From assembly GCF_032884065.1 (NCBI RefSeq), contig NC_088873.1, positions 23,487,558 through 23,551,557 on the forward strand: DNA of 64,000 nt. The letters run 5' to 3'. The notes under the pieces were generated by a model. That model saw only the letters and a program-made list of their open reading frames with translations, was not told the DNA's origin and did not search any database. Within the stretch, counting starts at the first letter, position 1; every line of letters begins with the position of its first letter. Shown here in pieces: positions 46,905-57,890 of this stretch. The position numbers and the translations under genes are program-made. The DNA is from Artemia franciscana (lineage: Eukaryota > Arthropoda > Branchiopoda > Anostraca > Artemiidae).

Positions 46905-46955
46905 CATTGCTGAGGACGGCCCTTGGACATAGGGCCGAAATATTGATTCTAATTT
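46905..46955 (+). other. Hammerhead-ribozyme-like motif (candidate)
   Basis: CTGAGGA (46910-46916) fits the conserved CUGANGA box. A GGCCC/GGGCC stem (46918-46922 with 46932-46936) and GAAA (46937-46940) follow. The next bases can form a 3-bp stem ending in a TTC cleavage-type triplet, and the bases after it can weakly pair with those before CTGA. One extra C at 46917 between the box and the stem does not fit the ideal fold. Alternatively this is only a GC hairpin. Confidence 0.35.
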
Positions 46956-47039
46956 GTTTCCCACATTCTTGAGAAATTCCCTTTCGTTCTTCTTGTTTTT
47001 GGTATTTGTGATGGAAAGGCAGTGTGGTCTTCGTCGCTA

Positions 47040-48290
47040 TTTGCGAATAATAAATACATGAAAACCTTTGATAAAACAAAACCCTCAAATTGGTTAATGT
47101 ATTTAGATTCTAGCAACTTGCATGGCTGGGCAATGTCTCAAAATTTATCTGAAAAATATTTTAAATTTATTTGTATACCTGACCACTTAAAAGGAAACAA
47201 CACCTCCGACAATTACCAACAGTTAAGATACTACGTTCAGTCAGAAATTAATAAGGATAATGTAAGGGCAATTTATGAAGTTTATTTAGTGTATCCAAGT
47301 GAATTACACAATTAACATAAAGATTTACCACTAGCTCCTGAACTTTTTCAATTTAAATTAATTACAAACTTATATAAAAAAATTTACTGTGCCTTCTAAT
47401 AATTTAGACTTTTATTTAGAGCATGGCGTAATATTGAAAAAAGTATATAGAATACTACTATTTATTTAGTCACCCTATCTAAAAGAATATATCAATCATA
47501 ACACTAAATTACGACAAAAGGGAAAAAATGATTTCGAGAAAGATTTCTTTAAATTAATGAATAATGCTTGTTTTGGGAAAACAAGGAAAATATTAGAAAA
47601 AGAGCTGTATTAAAATAATCACTAGTGATGAACAACGACAAAAAATAATTAAGAAACATAAGTTTATATCGTAAATAATTTTTAGCGCCAATTTCTTGGT
47701 AGCGAAAATATCCAAGTCGAAAATAAATTTAGATACACCTGTTTTTATCGGACTCGCTGCCTTAGAGTTATCTGATGTTAACTTAGAGCTGCCTTAAGTT
47801 ACTGATGTATGAATTTCATTATGAATACATGAAACCAAAATATAATAAGAACATTGATTTATGCTACATGGATACGCATAGTTTTATTTATGATATTCCA
47901 ACTGAGGATTTTTATGAAGATATTAAAGCTGACTTCAAAAAAAAATTCGATACTTCGGATTATAAAAATGAAAACCCTGCTAACTTCAGTGCAGTCAATA
48001 AAAAGTGATAGGTATGATGAAGGATCAATTATCTGGAACAATAATGTATGAGTTTGCAGGTATGAGATCAAAAGTATACGCTTATTTAAAAGAGGGTCAT
48101 GATGAAACCAAAGCAAAGAAGAAATTGAAAGGTATCAAAAAGAATATCGTTAAAGATAAAATAACACTACAGTAAAATATAGATGTATTATTTGGAAAAT
48201 TGGAAAGCTTACCAGAAACTCAGTATACTTTCAGAGCAAACAAACATAGAATGTTCTTAGGAAAACAAAATAAAAAGCTCTAGACCCTAA
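47040..48290 (+). pseudogene. Polinton protein-primed DNA polymerase B (C-terminal two thirds), decayed
   Basis: Motif A region: MYLDSSNLHGWAMSQ (about 47098). Motif B: KNDFEKDFFKLMNNACFGKT (about 47527). Motif C: CYMDTHSF (about 47862), where the usual YxDTDS has His for the second Asp. The C-terminal part has EFAGMRSKVYAY and TFRANKHRMF. Stops and frameshifts separate these pieces. In the intact family this enzyme replicates the element from protein-primed ends. The changed catalytic residue and the stops rule out activity. Confidence 0.8.
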
Positions 48291-48352
48291 GGACACTAAA
48301 AGAAGAGTATTGAAAAATAAAGTAAACAGGGTGCTCTGGGGATTTAATTCTA

Positions 48353-48870
48353 TAGTCAAGTTAGTTAGTTAAATAGTTAAATTAGTTAGATAGTTTTTTT
48401 CGTTTGTTAGTTAAGTTAGTTAAGTAGTTTTTTTATTAAGCTGGTAAGAAAGTCAAGTTAGTTAGAAAGTAAAATTAGTTAGTTAGTTAAGTAGCTAGGT
48501 AGTTATGTTAGTTAGGTAGTTAAGTTAGTAAGGAGGTTGAATTAGTTAGATAGTTAAGTTAGTTAAACAGTTAGGTAATTAAGTTAGTAAGGAAATTGAG
48601 TTAGTTAGACCGTTAAGTTAGTTGGTTAAGTTGTTAGGTACTTATGTTAGTTAGGTAGTTAAGTTAGTAAGGAAGTTAAATTAATTAGATAGTTCAGTTA
48701 GTTAGTTAGTGAATTTAATTAGGTAGTTTGGTAGTTAAGTAGTTAGGCTAGTTAGGTAGTTAAGTTAATAAGGAAGTTAAGTTAGTTAGGTAGTCAATTA
48801 AGTTAATTAGGTAGTTAGGTTAGCTAGGTAGTTAAGTTAGTTAGTTAGGCTAGGTAAGTAGTTAAGTACT
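48353..48870 (+). repeat. Degenerate TTAG/TTAGG-like simple repeat, about 520 bp
   Basis: Irregular alternation of GTTAG, GTTAAG, GTTAGGTAG and GTTAAATAG. It resembles the arthropod telomere unit TTAGG in places but has no tandem TTAGG run. It lies between the polymerase and ATPase pseudogenes. Confidence 0.85.
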
Positions 48871-48898
48871 TTTTCTATTAAAATTTTATACTAAGGAA

Positions 48899-49370
48899 AT
48901 GAATCAAATAGTAGTGCCTATAAAAGTATATGATTTTAAACCTTCGAATAGTCAATTGCATAATAAACATCTGCTAACACATCAATGGCCTTTTAGACTA
49001 TTAATTTGCAGAAATTCTGGTGGTGGTAAAACCAGTTTATTTTTAATTTAATATATGATTTGTTATGTTTCGATAAAGTTTATATATATGCTAAATATTT
49101 TGAAGAAGACAAATATGCTAAATAAAACAAAGAAGACATCGAAAATTTATTATTGAGAGGTAGAAAATGAAATGCATCAATAGTATATATTTTTCAAAGC
49201 CATTTTGATACTCCTAAAATCATACGATTAAATTGTAATTACTTTTCATTTTTCAAATGTTCTAATCCAAGCGAAACTGATAGCATCAGACAAAATCATG
49301 CATCTGACTTTAAAAAAGGTAAGTTTCTTAACTATTTTAATCATGTCATGGATGTTTACTTGTTAATTTG
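48899..49370 (+). pseudogene. Polinton packaging-type ATPase, decayed
   Basis: From the ATG at 48899 the frame reads LLTHQWPFRLLICRNSGGGK followed by TS, a Walker A motif of the FtsK/HerA-type ATPases that pack viral genomes. After a frameshift, LCFDKVYIYAKYFEEDKYAK and FKKGKFLNYFNHVMD follow. Several stops interrupt the rest. The gene order polymerase-ATPase on one strand supports a Polinton source. Confidence 0.68.
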
Positions 49371-49461
49371 AAATAAACAAAGAATCTTTAAAATATAGAA
49401 AGAACTTTGACATACGATTACAAAATGATCAAACTAGTTAATAAATTAATTTATATAATAA

Positions 49462-50153
49462 ATGAATAAATTTGGAAGTTTAGGAAATAAAACCAGTAAA
49501 GATAACACTTTAAGTAGATTACTCGACGATAATGGTAATCTTGATTTACAGGTTAAGCGCTTAATTAATTTAGATGATGCTATTACTATACAAAATGTGA
49601 AAATTATTGTAAACGATTTCAAGGATGAAGTTGTTAACCAAGCAATTCTTACAAATTAGTATTTAAGTGATGATATTAATATATTAACTAAGATTTATCA
49701 CTCATTTGATAATATGTTGACTAGAGTCGATGGTGAAAGATTATTCGTAAAAAATACTAAGAAATTACAAAAGAAGATGTAAATGTGGAAAATAGAAGAA
49801 TTGAAAATGTTGCAAACCCTGAAAATGGTACAGATGCAGTTAATCTTTCAACGTTAAACGATTTCAAACAAGAAATTACTAAAGATCAAATCCTAAACAA
49901 TCTGAAATTAAGCGAAGATATTAGCAAGTATACTAAAATTTATCAATCACCTGACAATATATTGACTAGAGTTGATGGCAAAGAACTATTAGTACAAAAT
50001 ACCTTAAAAGTAACAGAAGAAGATATTAATACTGAAAATGGAAGAATTAGAAATGTTGCGAACCCCGAAAATGGGGCAGATGCAGTTAATCTTTCAACAT
50101 TATTTATATACTCAAAGGGTTTAATGCATTTATTTGAACGTAGACAATTTTGA
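49462..50153 (+). pseudogene. Fibre-like repeat protein of the Polinton debris, interrupted
   Basis: The ATG at 49462 starts a frame with LINLDDAITIQNVKIIVNDF. After a stop and a frameshift the frame reopens at 49785 with RRIENVANPENGTDAVNLST, a spacer, and GRIRNVANPENGADAVNLST. The repeated (R/N)xxNVANPxxxxDAVN motif occurs in trimeric tail- or fibre-like proteins of phages and some Polintons. It lacks a C-terminal head because the frame ends at 50153. A near-identical copy follows. Confidence 0.6.
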
Positions 50154-50301
50154 AAATCATACTTGAAAAAATGTATTTGAAAAAGATCCCGATGAGACAT
50201 TTAAAAAGAGAATCAAAGGAAGGTTGAAGTAAAATAAATAATATTAGATTTTATATATTATATTTTATATTAGATTTTAATAAAATAATTTACTAATAAA
50301 T
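49575..50301 (+). repeat. Direct duplication, copy 1 (about 730 bp)
   Basis: It is nearly identical to 50531-51258 (offset 956 bp). Differences include ATTTATC/ATGTATC, CAAACAAG/CAAAAAAG and one extra C in AACCCCCGAAAATG in copy 2. Confidence 0.92.
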
Positions 50302-50530
50302 GGCAAGTTTTATTCAGTATACAATGTTTCGGTCCCCTTTTGAAAAAAAGAAAAAATAAAGAATGCTCCAGTGCTAAAAGAAAATATCAAAATCGTGCAA
50401 ATTACACCAGAAAATTGACAGAGATCCTGTTAAATTTCTTTTTAAACCAAAGGCAAGTGAATAAAATAGAAAAATTTATAGATTTTTCTATTACTTTACA
50501 ATATTACGATGCTATAATTACTATACTATT

Positions 50531-51258
50531 ACGATGCTATTACTATACAAAATGTGAAAATTATTGTAAACGATTTCAAGGATGAAGTTGTTAACCAAGC
50601 AATTCTTACAAATTAGTATTTAAGTGATGATATTAATATATTAACTAAGATGTATCACTCATTTGATAATATGTTGACTAGAGTCGATGGTGAAAGATTA
50701 TTCGTAAAAAATACTAAGAAATTACAAAAGAAGATGTAAATGTGGAAAATAGAAGAATTGAAAATGTTGCAAACCCAGAAAATGGTACAGATGCAGTTAA
50801 TCTTTCAACGTTAAACGATTTCAAAAAAGAAATTATTAAAGATCAAATCCTAAACAATCTGAAATTAAGCGAAGATATTAGCAAGTATACTTAAATTTAT
50901 CAATCACCTGACAATATGTTGACTAGAGTTGATGGCAAAGAACTATTAGTACAAAATACCTTAAAAGTAACAGAAGAAGATATTAATACTGAAAATGGAA
51001 GAATTAGAAATGTTGCGAACCCCCGAAAATGGGGCAGATGCAGTTAATCTTTCAACATTATTTATATACTCAAAGGGTTTTATGCATTTATTTGAACGTA
51101 GACAATTTTGAAAATCATACTTGAAAAAATGTATTTGAAAAAGATCCCGATGAGACATTTAAAAAGAGAATCAAAGGAAGGTTGAAGTAAAATAAATAAT
51201 ATTAGATTTTATATATTATATTTTATATTAGATTTTAATAAAATAATTTACTAATAAA
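50531..51258 (+). repeat. Direct duplication, copy 2, running into the N gap
   Basis: It matches copy 1 to the last base before the run of N. The fibre-like reading frame is broken by a one-base insertion near 51022 and a stop near 50890. The coincidence of copy end and gap suggests it may be an assembly product. Confidence 0.9.
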
Positions 51259-51358
51259 NNNNNNNNNNNNNNNNNNNNNNNNNNNNNNNNNNNNNNNNNN
51301 NNNNNNNNNNNNNNNNNNNNNNNNNNNNNNNNNNNNNNNNNNNNNNNNNNNNNNNNNN
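51259..51358. other. Assembly gap, 100 N
   Basis: Exactly 100 unknown bases, the usual placeholder for a gap of unknown size. Linkage across it is therefore by scaffolding only. Confidence 0.98.
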
Positions 51359-52060
51359 AGGATGGAAGAAATAAATTGCAAAAATTGAAACCAAAAGAAT
51401 CACGCCATTCTACTACGCCTACTAACAGTTGACTGCAGTAAAAACAGCTGTGTGCACTCCTCCATTCCAATATATTCAAAGCTTCCATCTTTACACCATC
51501 CAAAGAAGTTACAATTTTTTATTAATCTGTTCGCACGATCTCGTCCCATTCAATTGGGGTGGCAAAGCGGTACTTAAAGAGCCAAATCTTCAAGGATATC
51601 GAAGAAATGCGCTTCTCCAACAACAGTCCGAACTATAAGAGGTAATATGTTTTGTCTCGTCCCTTTCCCAACCCAGTGAAGCTGTAGAATAGCCTAAAAA
51701 TCAAGAAAAAAAGAAGCAATTGAAAAATGAAAACAAAATATGACAAAGCCCTCACTTCATCCAGAAAAACTCATGAAAATAGATGAATTTACAGAGAAGA
51801 AAACTCAGACTGTGAAAAAAAGTGAATTGTATCTAGTTGCAAACGAACGGGATTGCCAAGGTGTAAAACTAAGGTTCAAGACATGGCAATACTAAAAAAA
51901 ACCGTGATTCTATACTACTGTTATGCAGCAATTTTTTTCCAAAATAGGATTTACGATATTGTTGATGTGTTGACAGCGTTCATTGTATACTTTTCCAGCA
52001 CACATCTCCAGCATCCCATTCAATCGAAACGGCCTGCTTTTCGATTGGTCCTAAATAAAT
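51359..52060. other. No gene recognised
   Basis: Unassigned sequence of average composition after the gap. Only short ORFs without recognisable motifs. Confidence 0.45.
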
Positions 52061-52063
52061 GAT

Positions 52064-52236
52064 CCGCTCTTTACGCTAAAGTTTTTACTGTTTTAAAAAG
52101 TAGATTTGAGAGAAAGAGTCAAACTTTAGCGTAAAGAGTGGGGCTTTGAGGAGGGAACAGCCCCTTTCACATGCGGAGTAATTTCTGTTCGTTTTAAGTT
52201 TTAATGTCGCTCCTTACTTTCAGTTAAAAAAACTTT
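52064..52236. repeat. Truncated hairpin 2 unit
   Basis: It starts abruptly in the inner part of the left arm (CCGCTCTTTACGCTAAAG), contains the loop in the R orientation (AAAAAGTAGATTTGAGAGAA) and a complete right arm to GTCGCTCCTTACTTTCAGTT. The outer left arm is missing. Confidence 0.85.
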
Positions 52237-52408
52237 TTTTTTTTATATTTAATAGCATTATAGAAGAGAGCTTCCTTTCTTGAATGCCTGATAAGTATTA
52301 AAAAACAAGTTCATGAAAAAACTTGCCGAACAGGTTTCTTAAAAATCCAAACAGACTATTTTTTTGTCCTCACTGATTGAAAGCTAGTTTAATACTGTCG
52401 GTCTGTGT

Positions 52409-53276
52409 TCAAATTTCTGTCCAGGCTTCTGAATTTTTTTTGGTTTCATTTCTAAACTTTTGGCGGAAGTGTTCCAGAGGTAATCCGAATCGTCTTAGTA
52501 TCGCTTTTTTTAGTTTTAGTTTCATTGCCTTGTACCTCACTAAAGCCACATAGGCATCTTGTCCCTTGTGATTCAACTTGGTCTGTATAATTGTCCCCCA
52601 GTGTTCTTGCGGCCACCAACTCAATCCTGAACTTTTTTTGAAAATTAGTGATATACATATATACATCTTATTTTTTGCATTGGTTGGAGATTTGCAATGC
52701 CCATTAAATGTATTGTTGACAATTGTTATTGAGGCTGGGAATTTCTCCCTGTAGCTATTTCCATTAATAATCCCTTTTCTTCTCTATATGCTTCTTCTTT
52801 TGTTCCCTGCCTTCATTTTGTTCTCCTTCTGTCGTTCTCCCCTTTTTGCCCTAGGTTTCCTGTGTTTGTCTCTTTCTTTCCTATTTTTTCGTTCTCTACC
52901 TTCACTTTCTGTCTTCTTGAAATTTAATATATTCTTTACACCCCAGCTTTTTATCCTCTTGATCCTTACCTCGAGCCTCATCCTATTCTACTACGATTAC
53001 TTTGTCTATTTCATTTTACCCCGTCGTAAAATTCTCTGAATTGATTTTCTGAGTCTATTCGTTCTGTATTTCTTCGGCCAATAGGTCTATATGTTTTATC
53101 TCTGACTGGTGATTCCTTTTCATTTTGCCTAGCATCTGAAGGATGACTTTGTATGGGTTCCTGCGTGTTTTCTTACCATACAAATCTGATTGATACCCAA
53201 TTATATTACCGGTTGCACTCCTTACCGATGGCATTATTTGTATATCCATCTCTGTCTCTCTATCTTGGTATCCCAT
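52409..53276 (-). pseudogene. LTR-retrotransposon Gag relic
   Basis: The - strand frame 52666-52409 contains WPQEHWGTIIQTKLNHKGQD and KAILRRFGLPLEHFRQKFRN followed by E-T-K-K-N-S-E-A-W-T-E. The pattern W..Ll...L.GKAQ.A...L......Y..vK.aILR.y.l....yRqkFR is that of gag-core regions of Ty3/Gypsy-like and related elements in invertebrates. Upstream (53276-53055) lies a basic region with YKVILQMLGKMKRN and a charged linker broken by many stops. No protease or polymerase follows on this strand, so only the gag part survived. Confidence 0.6.
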
Positions 53277-53279
53277 CTT

Positions 53280-55235
53280 TAGAAATAATTGTATTTAATA
53301 CAGTATGTAAACTAGATCGCACTTTTCACGTGTCTCAGGTATATTACTGTCTTTTCGGAAGATGCAAATGCAGAAACTGGGTCAAAACTGGCTATTTTAG
53401 TAGCTGACAAAAATTGAGTGTCACTTAGTGGTGGATTTGCTTTTATACTCCTACCGGGAGTTCCGTATAAATGCGAATCTGAAAATGGTTTCTTTGTTTT
53501 ATTGCAGTAATTTTTCTCGGGTTAATATCTAGCTCAATTAAGTTTTCTCTTTGCCTGATAGACATTGACCTTTGTTTTCTACTGGTTCCGTCCGATATAA
53601 ATTCAACTAACACAAATTATTTCAATTCACATCAGAGTAATTCCTCAAATGGTCAAATTTACTTCTGGTAATATCAATTCTTTTTCCTATTCTTGTGAAA
53701 AATTGCTAACATTTCAATTGCTGGTCGTCATTTAGTAGGCTTTTTAGGTGTGTTTTTATTCCTAATACTTTGTCTTCTAGGCGAAACCCAGGAAATGTTT
53801 CTAATATTATTGTAGTATATTATCGGTTAACCAGACTCCAAACAAAAATTAGTTTAAAATTTTCTGTTATCTTTATATGGTACTTTTTATAGACTAACAA
53901 CTTAGCCCAAATCTTTGAAAAACACGAGTTTGTCTTACTACTATTGTTTCGATAGTGTCTTTCTTCTTACTACCACCAGTATTTGCAATCTAAGGTCACC
54001 ACTGGCCTCTGTAAGAGTATAGTAACGCGCTCAAGTGGTCACATGGGTTCTACTTGTTCTTTCCGCACTAATATAACCAGTGAGGGTTCGACAATTGTAC
54101 TACCTGTGGGGGTACAAGTGGTGCTATATTTTTCCGAGATGCCAAGACCTGTTTCATCACTAGTAAAAACAATCTGAAGGAAAAACAATCTATTACGGTC
54201 ATAGAAAATAATTCGCTTTTATTACGAATGTCAATTCCAAATATCAACTCCGAATTCTACACACGAACTCTGAACACGAATTAACTTTAAGAATATATAC
54301 ATAAATGAAAATTCGAAACCAATTTCGAATTGGTTTCGAATTCGAAATCATACTTACTTTACGCATAAATTATATTTCAATGGTGAGAGTTAGCCCGATA
54401 AAAATATAATTTCAAACTAATTTCTTCTCTTTTGCAAAATTACTTTGAAAACTGGATAGCCTCCAAAAGCTTTTAACTTTTAAAATTGAAAATATGTTGA
54501 AGGCCAATCTATGTTAAAATAAAAGGGACATTTATCTGATAAAAAAGGGACACGGGCCTCAACATCCCTTAAATTTTTATTTAAAGAGGTCATAGTAGCA
54601 ACAGCTGCTAGTTCTGTGTCAGGCAGGATTGGACGCTGATACATAGAAGGGCCTAACAATGGAAATTCACCAATCAAAAATGACGGGACGATCGTAGTGC
54701 CTATGACCCCCTCAGAATGTGTTATGGCATCTTACTACTATTATATGCTCCTGTAGAACCGACTGATGAAATTAGTATAATAATTTTCGATTCCGCCTTA
54801 CCTAGATCACCCCATTCAATTTACATCATTTTCTGTCTATTTTACCTTATTTTAACACCAAATATTGACCATTTTGAACATTTTCCATCCCTAAATTCAA
54901 AATGAAAACAGGTCCGGTAATCAAATTTGGTTTCATTTTTATACTTTTCACACTGGCCCCGCATAGATATCCGATTTTATTTACTCCATTTTCAATTGAA
55001 TTACCACCATTTAAAATAAAAATTTTCCATATTTTTTATAATTTCCTATTCTGAGCTTTAAAGTCAAAAGAGGTCATGTGAAATAAATATTTGATGAATG
55101 TTTAAAATAAGAGTTTAATAATACTCCATTTTCCCTATACTACTGATAAAATGTAATAATTGAATATGATTTAATATTTAGTGGATAGTTCGATATTAAT
55201 ATCTAAATAATTTATACTATCTTTATTTTTCTTTC
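53280..55235. other. No gene recognised; contains a 15-bp palindrome
   Basis: AT-rich. Apart from the hairpin at 54310-54342 no repeat, RNA or coding feature was recognised. Confidence 0.5.
54310..54342. repeat. Perfect 15-bp inverted repeat, 3-nt loop
   Basis: AATTCGAAACCAATT (54310-54324) is the exact reverse complement of AATTGGTTTCGAATT (54328-54342), separated by TCG. The region just upstream is also rich in TTCGAA and CGAA phrases. Confidence 0.9.
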
Positions 55236-55420
55236 AATAACTTTTAAAATCATACCTTTATCTAATTTTAAAATTTTCTTTTCAAGATCAGCCGCTTTAT
55301 TATTAAAACGCTTAGGTGCAAATAGATCAATCATTTCACCTTTAAGATCAATAATGATAACAATTTCTTTCCATATTTGGTTATAAGACATTTCAGTCCT
55401 TTAATCGTGTATTCCATTTC
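55235..55420 (-). pseudogene. Fragment of a Polinton-type protein
   Basis: The - strand reads IIIDLKGEMIDLFAPKRFNN and then ADLEKKILKLDKGMILKVIE. The GxxIDLFxPKRF phrase is recurrent in invertebrate Polinton proteins of unknown role. Stops occur on both sides. Confidence 0.5.
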
Positions 55421-55779
55421 AATGTCTAAATTTTCTTTCTTAACAGTTCGATTATATTTATTTTCCTCTTTCAGTTTGCTTAATATTTTCTTCACTTATT
55501 ATTAGATAACTCTATTAAACGAATTTTCTGAATCAGACAGAATTTTTTGTTTAATTTCCTTTGGCTTTCTTCGCAGAATTGTTTCACATAGTGAAATAAT
55601 TCTGGGACGAAATTGAAACATACGTCAGAAGCAATTTGAATAATTTCGTGGTACTCGGTTCGATGGTGTGCCGTAGCATTTTAGAAAAAAGATTATTTGT
55701 ATAATAGGCTTCTATTTTCATTTTGCTTAGAATTTTCACCATTTATTAGTAAATAATTTTATTCAACAAATTTCCCAAT

Positions 55780-56440
55780 CGAAAACAATATATTTATTAA
55801 CATATAATTTACTATCAATGATATCCATGATTGCTTTTCCTTCTGAAAATATAACACAGTAAATGTTATAAGGATTAGCAGGTACTTGATCTAATAATAG
55901 CTTAGTTTCTATATCAGAACTTGATCCACTTCGATAAATATTCGATTCATCCTTTAAAACATTAAAGCGAAAGAATGGATATCCTTTTTTGAAATCATTG
56001 TAACTTACAATTGTTCCACTATCAACATTTTTATGTTAATGTCCTAAATGTGAAATCGTTGATAAGCGTTAGAATAATCTTCATCGGCATCACTGAACTC
56101 ACATTTAAAATCTTCTTGGGGATATTTATATCTATTTAATCTCACTTGTATTCTGTGTGTTCATATTGTCGAATACCATATTGTTTTGCGTAAAAGTGTT
56201 ATTTTCTTCAGATTTCTCTCTAACACCAATAATTTTAGTTGTATTATAACGTTCACCGACGTTGTTAATTCTTTATCCGTTATGTTATCACTTTTATCAG
56301 TATTACAGGCCTCCCATCTTAGTTCAAATAAGCTGCTCTTTCGTAATCAAGCTTTTAATTGTTCCGCTTTCTTCGTTAATCCAGCTTCTAATTGAGTCGC
56401 TATGTGTAAACTGGGATGTAATATTGGTAATATCCATGAT
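55780..56440 (-). pseudogene. Polinton F54H12.2-like virion-type protein, decayed
   Basis: In different frames the - strand gives SWINEESGTIKSLITKEQL, then RLNRYKYPQEDFKCEFSDAD, then YNDFKKGYPFFRFNVLKDES and NIYCVIFSEGKAIMDIIDSK. The combination of R..RY..P..DF...(W/F)SDADEDYS, a GYPFFRFN strand and the YCV(I/V)(I/F)S core is characteristic of a family commonly called F54H12.2-like in Maverick elements. At least three breaks. It lies 4.5 kb from the other Polinton genes, with a gag relic and an assembly gap in between. Confidence 0.6.
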
Positions 56441-56444
56441 AAAT

Positions 56445-57885
56445 GCATTACAGCTACTTTAAAGTTCTGGGCTCTAGATTTTATAAATATATTGGAAAAA
56501 TCGGTTCTCCTTAATATAATTTGATGTGTGACACCTCTAAAAACACCTTAATATCTTGAAAAATCAAAATAATTGTGATAATGGTAAATACATACTAACT
56601 TCGTGACTTTCTTTTTTTTATTCGATCTTTTAAATAGACCACTGTTAAAAGTGTTATTTCGTTTTGTTGTAATGGTTCCACCACCTGCTGCAGCAGGTGT
56701 AAAAGTACTTTCAGGACATATATAGGGACGAACAGAGGAGGAGCGGAGGTTTGGGCTAGACAACCCTAAAACTCCAAATATTCGAACTTCTTGAAGTCCC
56801 AGATCAACTTATCAGACCCTGTTTTACACTTGCACCCCTCCCTTTACCCACAAACGAAAGTCATTTGTGGCTTCCAGTCTAGCAATTTTAGGGTAGACAC
56901 AATTTTTCACTATTAAACCTTTCAACTACGAATGAAATTACAATTTGTGTAAGAAATTAATACCCTACTAGTTATTATCCCTGACAGCTAAAACTCTCTA
57001 ATTAAAATTTTTAGAAGACACCCATCAGTGTGTTCGTCCTCCAATTTTGTCCCATATTCAGAAAAACATGGAAAAGAAGGAAGTAATATGGACTACTTTT
57101 CTAGAAAAAGCACTGAAAAGGAGACAATAAGCAATAAATAGAAATAACTTTTTAATTTGGTTTCAGCAGAAGGGCTGGCTGTCCTCCTCTTATTCATGCT
57201 ATTCCTTATTAACTTTAACTGAATACATTATTCCTTTTAGTTTCAATTCAATTGAGTTTCATTTGTCAATTCATCTGTTTACCCCAAAAAAATTTAGTTA
57301 AATTCATGTTTAATGTGATTATTCATCTTAATTTCTAGATTTTACTAGAGCTCTTTAATTTATTTTGGAAGCCTCTTTTTGGAAATTATGTTTATTAATT
57401 TCATTGAAGGGGAAGCATACTTTTCTAAGGCAACGCTAGAACATGGTCTCTGAAAGCCTTGGATTAGAGTTTAATATTGTTTATGGCTTGTGCTGGGACC
57501 AAATGCATGTAAATTCTAAGGATAAATTTAGCACCTTCTTTATCCAAAGCTAGGTAGATAATATATAGCTAGAATTTCTTTAAAAGACCTTCTAGGGACG
57601 GTGGCAACGGGCAGAAGATGTTTTGATGTAATTTTGCTTGTAGTGTTGGAAAAGCTAGATATGACCTATATAATAACTTCTTTTATTTCGTTTTTGTTGT
57701 TGCTTTTTATACTAAATTGAAAACACCACTTTCTTTCTATAAATTTGATGCGTAAAAAGAAATACAGCTCTAATGCTAATAATTAAGAACACAATAAACA
57801 GCTATAACAATACTAAGTAGATCAAAAAAATCATTTAATTTAAAAATAAATTAGGTAAAAAACTTTTGTTGCTTAAAAACTTCTT
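56445..57885. other. No gene recognised
   Basis: AT-rich. A short GC-rich phrase (CCACCTGCTGCAGCAGGTG) at about 56680-56700 is palindromic around CTGCAG. No coding feature was recognised. Confidence 0.5.
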
Positions 57886-57890
57886 TCTCT

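Noticed and set aside
48353-48870. Possible interstitial telomere array (TTAGG)n
   Set aside because: TTAGG units are not in tandem; the dominant pattern is GTTAG/GTTAAG with irregular spacing.
51228-51503. ORF spanning the N gap
   Set aside because: It is open only because unknown bases translate as X.
53983-54177. Possible gag zinc knuckle on the opposite strand near 53990
   Set aside because: Cys/His spacing does not fit CCHC, and the position relative to the gag relic is on the wrong side.
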